Source: Halalkaliarchaeum sp. AArc-CO
GTDB taxonomy: Archaea; Halobacteriota; Halobacteria; Halobacteriales; Haloferacaceae
Direction: 5' to 3'
NCBI RefSeq assembly: GCF_024972735.1
Contig: NZ_CP087722.1
Span: 1-64,000 of the forward strand
DNA length: 64,000 nt
In this document: positions 46,301 to 56,040 of the stretch, piece by piece
How the letters are laid out: each line of letters opens with the position of its first letter
Numbering within the stretch: the stretch's first letter is position 1
Translations under genes and position numbers: made by a program
Notes under the pieces: model-generated
The model's database searches: none
What the model was told of the DNA's origin: nothing
Seen by the model: only the letters and a program-made list of their open reading frames with translations

Positions 46301-49201
46301 ATGGGACGGCGTTTTCCAACACCGATCTTCGGGATTGAACGCGGACCGGAATGGGTGCCGACACTGGTAGAGATCGCTATCGAGAACGACGACGAACTCA
46401 CTCGAGATCAGTTCGAGGAGCGCTGTCGTGAGCGCTTGCGGAAACCCGACGGCAGTCGGTATTCGCCGAGTTACATCGAACGAACGCTTTCGACGTTCAT
46501 CCAGATGGGTGTCCTCAGAGAACACGACGATAAGATCACCGTCTGGGAGTTCGCGCGCCGGTTCCACGACGGCGATATCGAGTATGCGGAGTTCCTCTGG
46601 CGTGGTATCAAACAGAGCTGGGTTCTCCAAGGCAATTATCCAGAAGGAATTGAAGGGCTCCAGGATGCGCATTACGTCGTTCGACACGCTGATCGGCCGT
46701 TACAAGCGGGAGAGATTCGTGAACGGCTGACCGACGAGTTTGGATACGAGTACAACGATGCTGGGATACGCGGTTATCCGGAACTGTTGACCCAGCTCGG
46801 TGCGCTCCAAGAAACCGATGACGGCTACGTTCCTGGCCCTAGATCGAGCACCTACGAGGGTCGGTGGCGGGATGTCGACATCTTCCACAACCTCGAACGG
46901 TGGATCCATCATCGGGGCCCGACGTTCGATGTCCCAGCTGCTGACATCAAACAGGCGCTCGTAAAGTACTACATGTACCGGGAATCCGGGGGGTGGGGAC
47001 GGCACCGCAGCCTGTACAACCGCTTCCTCGACGACTATGTTCGTGAGACGTCGCGTGAGAGCGACGTGGCTCATCCCCAGATTCATCTGTCCGAAGAATA
47101 CCAGGAGGATGAACGCATTCGAGACACCCTCAGCGAACAAATCAAAGCGAAATTCGATGATATCGACGGCCGCGATCTCGCTGGACTCTATGCCGAGACA
47201 CTCGAGGACATCCTCGCTGCCGAGACCGAGGCGGAAGCCAAGGACCTCCTCTCAGCGGCGAGCCCCGGCATCTCCCGCCGGGACGTCAGAAATGCGTTTG
47301 ACGAGGAGAGAGAACCGTACACGTTCCCTGCTGGATTTTCGCTTTACGACTGGCAGTCTGAAGCGATTGACACGTGGTTCGACAATGAGGCCAGCCCATC
47401 TGAACGCGGTATCGCGCAGGTGGTGACTGGGGCCGGTAAAACGGTGATGGCGCTTGGTGCCATCGACGAGTGGCTGGACAAGCATCCCGACGGCGTCGTC
47501 ACGGTTGTTGTGCCGACGAAGGTGTTAATGCACCAGTGGCTCCGCGAGTTCCTCGAGAAATTGAACGTCCCTCCGTCGGAAATCGGCTGGGCGGGAGGAG
47601 GCCACAAAGACGATCATAGTGACCGTCGCATCATCGTGAGCATCGTCAACTCCGCGGTCAAGGACGGTTTCCTGGCCCGGTCGCTCGACGCTGCCGATAC
47701 TGATGAGCACCTCTTGGTCGCCGATGAGTGCCACCGGTATACGGGAGACGTCCACTCGAAAGTCCTCGAATATCCCAACACAGCGACGATGGGGCTGTCT
47801 GCGACACCACTGTCGACGATCGATCCGGAGAACGACGAACTCACCGACGACGACGAGTTCCTCCTCGAGAACTTGGGCTCGCTTTTCTACAGGCTGAGTT
47901 ACGACGAGGGGGTTGACCGCGGCCTCATCTCCGAGTTCACCATCAACTACGTCGGCTTCGAGCTAACGCCGGCCGAACGTCACACCTACGAACAGTTCTC
48001 GAAGAAGGTGTCATCCGCTGTTCGGGATATCGAAGCGCGCCATGGCCACCGACTCTCCGAATTGCGGGGAAACTATTCACAGAACCTGCAGACGATTCGC
48101 GAGTCGACGGACTCGCCGACGCCGGCGATTGCCGACTTCTTCGAGTACACGAAACGACGGCGCGAGCTGATCGCCGAGGCGGTTTCCCGACAAGCGATCA
48201 CGCACCGTCTCCTCGAGGACGCAATTGAAGAGGACAAGAAGACGATCGTGTTCCAGGAACGAATCAAACACTTAGAGCAGATGGTCGCCCCGTATGATCA
48301 GCGGGATGAGAAGACCCAAACGGGCAAGTATGGCTCGAAGGAGAGCGAACGGGCGAGTCTCTACCAGCAGTACGAGGACGAACTCGACGATATCAATCGC
48401 GACCTCGAAAACCTGTTTTTCCGTCGCGATTACGCACCCGTGATGTACCACTCCGGGCACCGCAATTCGGAGTGGAACGAGTGGGGTATCGAATGGTTCC
48501 GGGACGAAGGGTTTGCGAACGTGATGCTGAGTGTCCAGGCTCTCAAGGAAGGGGTTGACGTCCCCTCGGCAGACGTTGGGATCATTCGTGTCTCGTCTGG
48601 AAACGTCCGTGATCGCATCCAGACACTCGGGCGCATCCTGCGAACCGGCCACGATCCGGACAAGCCCTCGACGCTGTACGTGCTCTATGCCCAGGATACA
48701 GTTGACGAACGAATCTTCGAGGAAGTCGACTGGGAAGCCGAAATCGGCGGCACCCATCACTACTACAAGTGGGAGACCAGCGACGAAATCATCAAAGGCG
48801 AACTGGAGGGCCCTTCGAAGGAGCACGAACCGGACGTCTCTGCGTATCAACAACCGGAGATTCCCGATCCGGCCGACCTCGAACGTGGGGATCCATATGA
48901 GGGGCCTCGTCGTGGGCGGACTGTGAGCGTCGACACTCAGGGGCGCCCGTTTCGAGACACAGCCGATGGCCGTCAGTATATCACGACCCCGGAAGTCGAA
49001 GAAGTGGCTGAGTACGTCCACCGCCTTCGCGGCGGCGGTCGCATCATCATTAATGATGCCGACCACATGATCACCGTCTCCGATGAGGGGCCGGTCTTTC
49101 TGGGAATTCTCGAAGCCGACTCACTTGACTACGAAGAACAGACGGAGGACGAGGAGGAGGTCCCCGAAACCTTCGAGGAATTCATGAATGAGGGGGATTG
49201 A
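46301..49201 (+). CDS. SF2 helicase (XPB/restriction-helicase type) with C-terminal copy of the module
   Basis: A 966-aa protein. The N-terminal 340 residues are winged-helix-like (SPSYIERTLSTFIQMGVLRE; GIRGYPELLTQLGALQETDD). The helicase core follows: YDWQSEAI, VVTGAGKT (about 373-380), VVVPTKVLMHQW, VADECHRY (DECH, about 471), GLSATPL, then in lobe 2 VMLSVQALKEGVDVPSADVG and RIQTLGRILRTG. The last 90 residues contain a single copy of the module of the two upstream proteins (GRPFRD, GGRIIINDADHMITV, GPVFLGIL). A shared module between a motor and its neighbours suggests one complex. Confidence 0.8.
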   Translation: MGRRFPTPIFGIERGPEWVPTLVEIAIENDDELTRDQFEERCRERLRKPDGSRYSPSYIERTLSTFIQMGVLREHDDKITVWEFARRFHDGDIEYAEFLWRGIKQSWVLQGNYPEGIEGLQDAHYVVRHADRPLQAGEIRERLTDEFGYEYNDAGIRGYPELLTQLGALQETDDGYVPGPRSSTYEGRWRDVDIFHNLERWIHHRGPTFDVPAADIKQALVKYYMYRESGGWGRHRSLYNRFLDDYVRETSRESDVAHPQIHLSEEYQEDERIRDTLSEQIKAKFDDIDGRDLAGLYAETLEDILAAETEAEAKDLLSAASPGISRRDVRNAFDEEREPYTFPAGFSLYDWQSEAIDTWFDNEASPSERGIAQVVTGAGKTVMALGAIDEWLDKHPDGVVTVVVPTKVLMHQWLREFLEKLNVPPSEIGWAGGGHKDDHSDRRIIVSIVNSAVKDGFLARSLDAADTDEHLLVADECHRYTGDVHSKVLEYPNTATMGLSATPLSTIDPENDELTDDDEFLLENLGSLFYRLSYDEGVDRGLISEFTINYVGFELTPAERHTYEQFSKKVSSAVRDIEARHGHRLSELRGNYSQNLQTIRESTDSPTPAIADFFEYTKRRRELIAEAVSRQAITHRLLEDAIEEDKKTIVFQERIKHLEQMVAPYDQRDEKTQTGKYGSKESERASLYQQYEDELDDINRDLENLFFRRDYAPVMYHSGHRNSEWNEWGIEWFRDEGFANVMLSVQALKEGVDVPSADVGIIRVSSGNVRDRIQTLGRILRTGHDPDKPSTLYVLYAQDTVDERIFEEVDWEAEIGGTHHYYKWETSDEIIKGELEGPSKEHEPDVSAYQQPEIPDPADLERGDPYEGPRRGRTVSVDTQGRPFRDTADGRQYITTPEVEEVAEYVHRLRGGGRIIINDADHMITVSDEGPVFLGILEADSLDYEEQTEDEEEVPETFEEFMNEGD

Positions 49202-49274
49202 CACCTTACATTGGTAGCTGCTGAAATTTCTCAACCACCTAATTTTAGGGAGGTCGCAAACACCTCTGAAACGA

Positions 49275-51095
49275 ATGGAGATCTCGTTTCAACACACGAA
49301 TCCTCTCGCAGGCCACGAATCAACAATCCTGCATGTATCTACACGGGATGACGATACCTACAGCTATCTTATTGATGCTGGCGAGAGTGTCTCCCCTGCA
49401 GCGTTTTTGGACACGGATGACGAGTTGGACGGCGTCTTCCTAACGCATTCCCATACTGACCACTATGCAAGCCTCAGTCAAATTCTCTCGACAGCTTCCG
49501 ATACGCAACTCTATACGTCACCTGGAACGGCGACCATGTTTGAAGATGTCTACACTGAGGCCGATCGGTATCAAGACCTCGGCGACGTCACTCACATCAC
49601 AGAAGCACTGACTCCGATCGATACTTGGACGCCCCTCAATGATGGCGTGTTTGTCCTCCCGGTGCCTGCAGGGCACACGCTAGGCGCAGCCGGCTTTCTC
49701 TTCCGAATCGATGATCTACAGAACAATGAAACCGTGACAATACTCACAACGGGTGACTTCACAACTCGTCCAGTCGGGGGGTATCCTAGCTTAACGATCC
49801 CCGAATCGATCGACATTGATATTATGATCGCGAACGCCGCTACTTCGCCACACTTCGAAGACAAGCTCAACGATGCACTCGAAGTCCTCCTCGAACGGGG
49901 ACTCAGTGGTGCCACGACACTTGTCGCGGCAAGTGCCCTGACCGGAGTTCACATGGCATACCTCCTTGGACATGTCCTCGACGAGATTGACCGTCAACTT
50001 CCGATCCACCTCGCTGGCCAAGCGGCGAAGCTCTACACTACGCTCGATTACGATGTCCCCTTCGTCTCTGCCCATCCTCAGTTCGAGCACACTGACGAGG
50101 TACTTGCCTCCGGTGCGATCACTTTCGCTGGGCCCGAGGCTCCGACACAAGGAAGCATCGCCCGTCTTTACGGGGTAATCAAGGACGATCCAGACGCCGT
50201 CTTCGTCCAGCTCACGACCTCAGGCGTAGAGGCTGTTGATGATGGTGAGTGTACCACGCACTACGCCGAACTCGCAAACCACCCGACCAAGCAACAATTC
50301 ATCAACACCGTTGAAGAAAATCTTCCTCGGCACCTGATTCTAAAACACGTCCGACCGGAGCACGGCAAGGAAATCGGGGCGAACTTCGATAATCTGTTTC
50401 ACTGGAGCAACGACGATACACAGGCCCACGTCCTCTATGATGACGGTGACTGGCCGGCCCCACATTGGGTGGATGACGGGACCGCAAGCAGAATTCGGCG
50501 GCGAAATTACCAGCAGAGTGGCTCTCGCCTCCTGATCGACCGCCCTATCGATGAGCTCCCAACGGTCTCCATGACACGGCAATCCCCAGAACTGTCGGCA
50601 GAGGGCGTCGAAATTACCCAATTCAAAGACCGTTATGAGTCGATACAGTCAATCCAACAGCCACCAAGCGATGAATCAGCGAGTGGAGAGGAAGAACAGG
50701 AATCGCCTGGAGTCCATTCCAATGCCGAGGATTCGAATCAACCACCGTCGATTGATACGGAACTCTTGACGGACATCACCGAACGACTGGATGCGCTTGA
50801 AGCCGCACTGGACGATATCAGGGATACGATCCCGACGGAGGAGACGGTCGCGAGCGGAATCGACACGTTAGAGGGTCGAATCGACGATATTGAAGCAGGC
50901 ATCAGCAGCCTCCCCGACCAAATAGATTCAGACGACGGGAACACAATCTCCAGCACCGTTCTTCGGCAGGAAGATCTTGTCCTGTTCCGGGTGAACTCAG
51001 ATGTACTTGCCGATCACGACCTCTCGCTTAGTCACCAACAAGATGTCGAAATCAAAATTGTTGAACTCTCTGATGAACAATCTAAAGAAAAGTAG
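49275..51095 (+). CDS. Metallo-beta-lactamase-fold protein with C-terminal coiled coil
   Basis: A 606-aa protein. The N-terminal 330 residues are an MBL fold: TYSYLIDAG, LTHSHTDHYASL (HxHxDH metal site, about 56-67), VPAGHTLGAAGF (next His), LTTGDF (Asp), and LKHVRPEHG late in the domain, a layout like beta-CASP nucleases. After an acidic linker (about 445-490), residues about 490-560 form a coiled coil with repeating LDALEAALDDI/LEGRIDDIEAGI heptads. It starts 73 bp after the helicase and probably belongs to the same transcript. Nuclease activity is inferred. Confidence 0.75.
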   Translation: MEISFQHTNPLAGHESTILHVSTRDDDTYSYLIDAGESVSPAAFLDTDDELDGVFLTHSHTDHYASLSQILSTASDTQLYTSPGTATMFEDVYTEADRYQDLGDVTHITEALTPIDTWTPLNDGVFVLPVPAGHTLGAAGFLFRIDDLQNNETVTILTTGDFTTRPVGGYPSLTIPESIDIDIMIANAATSPHFEDKLNDALEVLLERGLSGATTLVAASALTGVHMAYLLGHVLDEIDRQLPIHLAGQAAKLYTTLDYDVPFVSAHPQFEHTDEVLASGAITFAGPEAPTQGSIARLYGVIKDDPDAVFVQLTTSGVEAVDDGECTTHYAELANHPTKQQFINTVEENLPRHLILKHVRPEHGKEIGANFDNLFHWSNDDTQAHVLYDDGDWPAPHWVDDGTASRIRRRNYQQSGSRLLIDRPIDELPTVSMTRQSPELSAEGVEITQFKDRYESIQSIQQPPSDESASGEEEQESPGVHSNAEDSNQPPSIDTELLTDITERLDALEAALDDIRDTIPTEETVASGIDTLEGRIDDIEAGISSLPDQIDSDDGNTISSTVLRQEDLVLFRVNSDVLADHDLSLSHQQDVEIKIVELSDEQSKEK

Positions 51096-51241
51096 GTCGA
51101 CCAGAGTAGCGAAGGCATTTATAATCTCCAGACAGTGCTGGATAGTTCAGAACTGGGCTGAACGTTGGAGTACATAGCGTATCTGTCCGAGAGTTTCTCC
51201 AAATCAACATCTTGATGCGGAGGGGTGTGCTTGATTGTGTA

Positions 51242-54154
51242 ATGCCAGTTGTGGTTTGTCCGGACTGTGAGTCATCCTTTGCGTTGTGGTCAATGTTTGC
51301 TGATCATTTTTGGTCGGAACATATTGAAAATACAGAATTTTCGGGAGAGGGGTGCCCTTCATGTGATTACCCGCTTACTGAGGACAATGTACTTTATCAC
51401 CTCGCGTGTTTGACTGAAGTTGACCCCGGGACAGTCTGGACAGGAATATCAACCGATAATTCGTTGTGTCCGGTCTGCGGTGAGTCGCTCACCCTAGACC
51501 ACATATCCAACCACGTCCGGTCACACGCTGGTACTGTTCAGAAAGAGGTGCTTGGCGGTGATCTTTCTTGTAGAGTGTGTGGTGAGATCCCTAACGATGA
51601 GAACCGGTTTACTGGTCATCTTGACTGTTTAATCCAGCACCTTGCTCTTTCGAATGATGGCGACAACAGGTATACGTGTCCCTACTGCGAAGAGCAAATG
51701 TCTCACGAAGGGGCCTTGGAATGGCATATTTGGCTAGATCATTTTGAGGCAAACGGGTTCCAGTCCAACTGTCCAGGTTGTGACCAGACTCTCTCATTCG
51801 GTGCTCTCAAGCAACACATACTCTGTCAAGATGATGTTCATGGGCCGGATGCGGCACGACTCTATGATCTACGGATTGATGACTGCTTTCTGTGCGATGT
51901 CTCGGTCCTGAACCCGCAGGTCCTCCAGCGGCACATCTCAGGGGATCATCTATCCCAGATACAAGACATTCATGGCAAATGTCACATTTGCGGTGAGACA
52001 ATTGACGATGGCCAAGTTACCCTCCATTATCCATGCCTTGCCGCATCTGCCGACTCCGATATCAATTTTCGACAGCAACCGACGTGGCGCTGCCCTATTT
52101 GTAACGAGGTCACGGGTGCTCGGGATGATTTTATCACTCATCTTGAAACGGATCACGAACTGGATCTGTTCGTGGCCGACAACTGCCGTGTCTGTGGTGA
52201 CTCCCTAACAGAAATCGCGGATCATTACTCATGTCTTGACGCGCTGGTCGGGAAGGAAGTCGGTACGGATACTTTGGATGCTGATATTCAGGTACCGCCT
52301 GTACTTTCCCACCACCCCGATAAAGTCACGTATACGGCTACGGCACCGGTACCGGAAGACGAGCGAACCTTATTCTATCATGGTTTGAAGGGTTTCGTTG
52401 AGCGGGAACGACAGTCGGCCCGAGATGAAGCGTGGCGTCGCTACGAAGAAATACCATTAGCCCAGCTAAAGTACAGAGAAGACTTGATACTAGACCTGAT
52501 GCCGCTTGGACGCCAGTCCCACCCACACTATGATCTGCAGTTTGTGTTTGAGCGGCCCGTCCCTGAATATGAACATGAGCCCGATGATTTGGCAACACGG
52601 TTCGGGATCTATCCACGGCAAAAAGTGATCGTCGGTGCTGATGCCGACATACTAGGTCTACCTATGGAGGCTGAAGTGACATTCGTCGATGACCAGACTA
52701 TCGGTATCTCGCCTGACCCCGACCAGTCGTACCGTGAATCAGAACTCCAAACAGCACTGACCAACGATAGCACTGCCTACCATCTCGTTGACTTACTTAC
52801 GCCTACACCCTACGACCGGAAGCAAGAGGCCATCACAAAGGTACAGTCAACTACCACAGCGGATAGCTTAGTGATGGGCGATACAGCCTTGGTTGAGCAT
52901 CCACGTGACGTCGGATCGTTCTATGCCGGGGCGTTAAATCAACAGCAGCGAGAAGCGGTTGGTCGAGCGCTGGGTGAACCAACGCTGTGTTGTATCCATG
53001 GCCCGCCCGGGACCGGGAAGACGCGGACCTTGACAGCAGCTATTGAACTGGCAGTTGCCCGTGGTGACCGGGTTCTGGCCTGCGCTCATTCAAATCAGGC
53101 CATTGACAATCTGCTCAGTGGATCCAGTACGGTGGACGAGCCAGAGGATTCCAGTCTCCATGCCTTCGTGATGGACGAACGCGAGATAACGATGGCTCGT
53201 GTCGGACATCATTCCGAGGATCCGGTCGTCCAACAGTATTACCAGAGTGTCGATCCTACTCGTGCGGACGTCGTCGGTGCGACGACGAGCGCTGCGGCGG
53301 AACTCGATGTCGATGAATTCGATCTTGTGATCATTGATGAGGCGACCCAAGCCGACCAACCAGCAACGTTCATTCCGCTACTGCGGGGTGAGAACCTTGT
53401 GTTGGCAGGCGATCACAAGCAGTTGCCACCCTTCTGTTCAGATGAAACCGCTCGTGAAGAGGATATGCATATCTCGCTGTTCGAACATTTCCAACGCGTC
53501 TACGGTGAGCAGGTATCGACTCGGCTGATCCGGCAGTACCGGATGCACAAGGATATCGCGGCATTCCCCAGCGCCCAGTTCTATGATGGTCAACTGGAGC
53601 ATGGGAATGACAATCAAAGGTGGCAGATCACCGATCTCAAACCGATGGTGGGGCACCATGTCCAGAGTACTGAACAAATACGTGATGAGACCAAATCACG
53701 GTACAATCCCGATGAAGCTGAACTGGTCGCCCAACAGGCGCGACTCTTACAGATGCACGATGTCGACTCCTCCGATATCGGGATTATCACGGCATATTCC
53801 GCCCAAATTGGTGAAACCACTGACGCGTTACGAAACGAGGATGTCGAGGACCCGGAGAAGATTGAGATCGATACGATCGACAGCTTCCAAGGTGCTGAAC
53901 GTGAGGCGATCATCGTTTCATTCGTTCGAAGTAATGAAGCCCACGCCAGCGGGTTCTTGGCCTTCCCTGATGAGGGTAAACGTCGTCTCAATGTCGCCTT
54001 GACTCGGGCAAAAAAGCGGCTCGTAGTGATTGGTGACTTTGGGACACTCGGAGCGACAAGTGAACACAGGACAGAAGGTGAATCATGTGCCCATATCTAT
54101 CGGGCACTATATGACCACTTACGTGAGCGGGATTGCTTGAAAAACCACAACTAA
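51242..54154 (+). CDS. Zinc-finger array fused to an SF1B (Upf1/Dna2-like) helicase
   Basis: About 970 aa. I prefer ATG 51242 because the first CPDC finger starts at once; the frame is open to 51212. The first 340 residues carry about ten Cys/His fingers in series (CPDC, CPSCD, CPVCG, CRVCG, CPYCE, CPGCD, CFLCD, CHICG, CPICN, CRVCG, each followed by one or two His). The motor follows: IHGPPGTGKTRTL (about 585), LVIIDEATQAD, LAGDHKQLPPF, RLIRQYRMHKDI, ITAYSAQIGE, DTIDSFQGAE and LNVALTRAKKRLVV. Upf1/Dna2/Mov10-type helicases translocate on RNA or DNA; substrate and partners are unknown here. No ZnF-array version is known to me in standard repair pathways. Confidence 0.88.
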   Translation: MPVVVCPDCESSFALWSMFADHFWSEHIENTEFSGEGCPSCDYPLTEDNVLYHLACLTEVDPGTVWTGISTDNSLCPVCGESLTLDHISNHVRSHAGTVQKEVLGGDLSCRVCGEIPNDENRFTGHLDCLIQHLALSNDGDNRYTCPYCEEQMSHEGALEWHIWLDHFEANGFQSNCPGCDQTLSFGALKQHILCQDDVHGPDAARLYDLRIDDCFLCDVSVLNPQVLQRHISGDHLSQIQDIHGKCHICGETIDDGQVTLHYPCLAASADSDINFRQQPTWRCPICNEVTGARDDFITHLETDHELDLFVADNCRVCGDSLTEIADHYSCLDALVGKEVGTDTLDADIQVPPVLSHHPDKVTYTATAPVPEDERTLFYHGLKGFVERERQSARDEAWRRYEEIPLAQLKYREDLILDLMPLGRQSHPHYDLQFVFERPVPEYEHEPDDLATRFGIYPRQKVIVGADADILGLPMEAEVTFVDDQTIGISPDPDQSYRESELQTALTNDSTAYHLVDLLTPTPYDRKQEAITKVQSTTTADSLVMGDTALVEHPRDVGSFYAGALNQQQREAVGRALGEPTLCCIHGPPGTGKTRTLTAAIELAVARGDRVLACAHSNQAIDNLLSGSSTVDEPEDSSLHAFVMDEREITMARVGHHSEDPVVQQYYQSVDPTRADVVGATTSAAAELDVDEFDLVIIDEATQADQPATFIPLLRGENLVLAGDHKQLPPFCSDETAREEDMHISLFEHFQRVYGEQVSTRLIRQYRMHKDIAAFPSAQFYDGQLEHGNDNQRWQITDLKPMVGHHVQSTEQIRDETKSRYNPDEAELVAQQARLLQMHDVDSSDIGIITAYSAQIGETTDALRNEDVEDPEKIEIDTIDSFQGAEREAIIVSFVRSNEAHASGFLAFPDEGKRRLNVALTRAKKRLVVIGDFGTLGATSEHRTEGESCAHIYRALYDHLRERDCLKNHN

Positions 54155-54196
54155 TTCTTCGACTGACGCGCAGATTGGGGCGAAGTAACTCCGAGT

Positions 54197-54634
54197 TTAT
54201 TCTCGGAGTTTAACTGGTTCCCCGATGAGGTATCCGTCCCCCTTCTTGAGGTTGATACGCCGCTTTTCACCAGGAGTTCCACCCTCAACGTGAACTTGGT
54301 GATTTTTGTACTGTGCAATAGTGTCTAACGTCCCGCCGTAGTCCTCAATCTGTACAGTAACGGTAGTCCCCACCGCTTCGTCCTGTGAGATGCGGTCGCC
54401 ACTCGTACTGGGCTGTTTTTGCTGCTGATTCTTGTTATCGACTTCCGTGGTAGATCGGCGGTTCGATTCGATCGACTGTACCTTGTCACCAACGATAACG
54501 TTCTGGTCTTGTCGCGCTCGATCGTGGAAAGTACCCTGACTATCACCGACCTCGCCCGGTTTCGCATCACCAACATCATAGGCTTGGTCCTTCCGGTGTC
54601 GATAGCCATAGCGATCCTTGTTATCTCGCCCCAT
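54197..54634 (-). CDS. TRAM-like OB-fold protein with disordered N-terminus
   Basis: A 145-aa protein. The start is taken at ATG 54634 (MGRDNKDRYG); an in-frame GTG lies two codons up. The first 90 residues are polar and low-complexity. The last 58 (VGTTVTVQIEDYGGTLDTIA through PGEKRRINLKKGDGYLIGEP) match the TRAM RNA-binding barrel of haloarchaeal proteins. It faces the helicase gene, convergent and 43 bp apart. Confidence 0.65.
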   Translation of the reverse strand: MGRDNKDRYGYRHRKDQAYDVGDAKPGEVGDSQGTFHDRARQDQNVIVGDKVQSIESNRRSTTEVDNKNQQQKQPSTSGDRISQDEAVGTTVTVQIEDYGGTLDTIAQYKNHQVHVEGGTPGEKRRINLKKGDGYLIGEPVKLRE

Positions 54635-54765
54635 GCACACCCTTCAGAAGCCGCTCAACAATAAATTTCGGGTCAACTGAACGGAGGAGAGCAGTGTGGC
54701 CCGTTCCGGTGTCAAAGCGACGCTTCTCCCTACCGACTTAGTTACTGCGGTGTCATGAGTGGCGC

Positions 54766-55233
54766 ATGACCTTGTGGCTCGTGCCTGTTGACGAACCGTC
54801 CTTTCAGCGGACACTCGCTGAACCAATCGACCTGTCGGATTGGGACAACCGTCCCGATTCATTCCCGGAACGTGCCCGCGTATGGGGAATTCGGACGGAT
54901 CAGGAACAGGGGTCTTGGGAGCGCAACCGACGGGATCTCAAATGTATGGAGCGTGGTGACCCGCTCCTGATCTACCGCAACGTGATGAGTCAGTACACTG
55001 CGACTGGGCGTGTCGGGTCGATGGCCCACACGGAACACGTCCGTGACGAGTATTGGGACGGTGGCCCGGCCCTTGACATCTATGTCGTAGAGGGGTACGA
55101 CGACTCTATTGATGTGGAACCCGAAACGGTCAATCGGTTACTCGGCTACGAAGAGTCGTTCTGGCCACAGGGACTCTGGCGGGTGAGTGACGGTCGTCCA
55201 ACAGAGCGGGTCATTCGGAAGTTCGATATCTGA
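54766..55233 (+). CDS. EVE-domain protein
   Basis: A 155-aa single-domain protein: TLWLVPVDEPSFQR at the start, WGIRTDQEQGSWERNRRDLK, then LLIYRNVMSQYTATGRVGSM and the closing WPQGLWRVSDGRPTERVIRK. This is the EVE fold, a PUA-like barrel that reads modified bases and is often the specificity module of modification-dependent restriction proteins. It stands next to the ATPase-translocase operon, so a role in sensing modified DNA is plausible but inferred. Confidence 0.75.
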   Translation: MTLWLVPVDEPSFQRTLAEPIDLSDWDNRPDSFPERARVWGIRTDQEQGSWERNRRDLKCMERGDPLLIYRNVMSQYTATGRVGSMAHTEHVRDEYWDGGPALDIYVVEGYDDSIDVEPETVNRLLGYEESFWPQGLWRVSDGRPTERVIRKFDI

Positions 55234-55377
55234 ATTACTGGCGGATTCCTTATAGAACGCGTCAAGAATTTGAACACAAAAACGCTGGCTGTCGTTTGAG
55301 GTGGATCTCCCGATATGCGACGCTGACCGGCTCTTCATTGGCACTCTTACCAAGCAGTTGGATGCGAGAGCGAAGAC

Positions 55378-55391
55378 CTATTTATTAATAG
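55378..55391 (+). promoter_or_regulatory. TATA-like element for the 55408 gene
   Basis: TATTTATTAATAGG lies about 25-30 nt upstream of the ATG, consistent with a leaderless transcript. Confidence 0.5.
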
Positions 55392-55407
55392 GCGTGATTA
55401 CTCAGGT

Positions 55408-55752
55408 ATGGCCCGGAGTTGGTTTGAACGGGCAAAAGACAACGAAACTGACTGGATAGAACGACTGGCTGAATCCGGAGACCGCCCGACCTTCGAAGAA
55501 ATCTCATCTGCTGCGGAAGAAGTGGCAGACGTATCTGGCGGCAGGCTCATCGTCACTACGTACGATCCTTATACCGGTGAGACCTACACTAACGACGTCC
55601 GAGTCTACGAAATAGACGACTCACGAATTATTGGCGGCGACGGGCAAATCCGGATCTTCGTCCTCCCCGATTTGACAGCAGGCCAATTCGATACGCAAGG
55701 TGGGACAGACAGAATGCCGGATCTTGTGACAGACTTTGACGTGAAAAAGTAA
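55408..55752 (+). CDS. Hypothetical small soluble protein
   Basis: A 114-aa acidic protein with a promoter-like TATA element at the right distance. No family is recognised; the middle (GGRLIVTTYDPYTGETYTND) is beta-rich. Confidence 0.55.
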   Translation: MARSWFERAKDNETDWIERLAESGDRPTFEEISSAAEEVADVSGGRLIVTTYDPYTGETYTNDVRVYEIDDSRIIGGDGQIRIFVLPDLTAGQFDTQGGTDRMPDLVTDFDVKK

Positions 55753-55763
55753 TCTGCGGTATA

Positions 55764-55979
55764 TTACTGACTGGCTTTAGCAGAGATCAGGTATTCATGT
55801 TCGTGCTCTTCAAGGACATCTACTTCGATATTCTCCAGTTGTTCAGCTTGTTCTAGTTGGTTTGTAGGGACGTACGTGGTCACGGTGTCATCGCTGACGT
55901 GGATATCGTCTTTCAATACACCGCTAATCGCCGCTAACTGGTCTACTATGTATTCCGTTCCGCCTGTAGATGAAGTCAT
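55764..55979 (-). CDS. Hypothetical small protein
   Basis: A 71-aa acidic protein, convergent with the preceding gene by 11 bp. The composition is typical of haloarchaeal proteins. No motif is recognised, and it may be the last gene of the ATPase operon transcript or independent. Confidence 0.45.
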   Translation of the reverse strand: MTSSTGGTEYIVDQLAAISGVLKDDIHVSDDTVTTYVPTNQLEQAEQLENIEVDVLEEHEHEYLISAKASQ

Positions 55980-56040
55980 GTTTCTCGACTTTATTGTGGT
56001 TTAGACGGGTGAAATCATTTTGGGAGGCAAATACCTCGGA

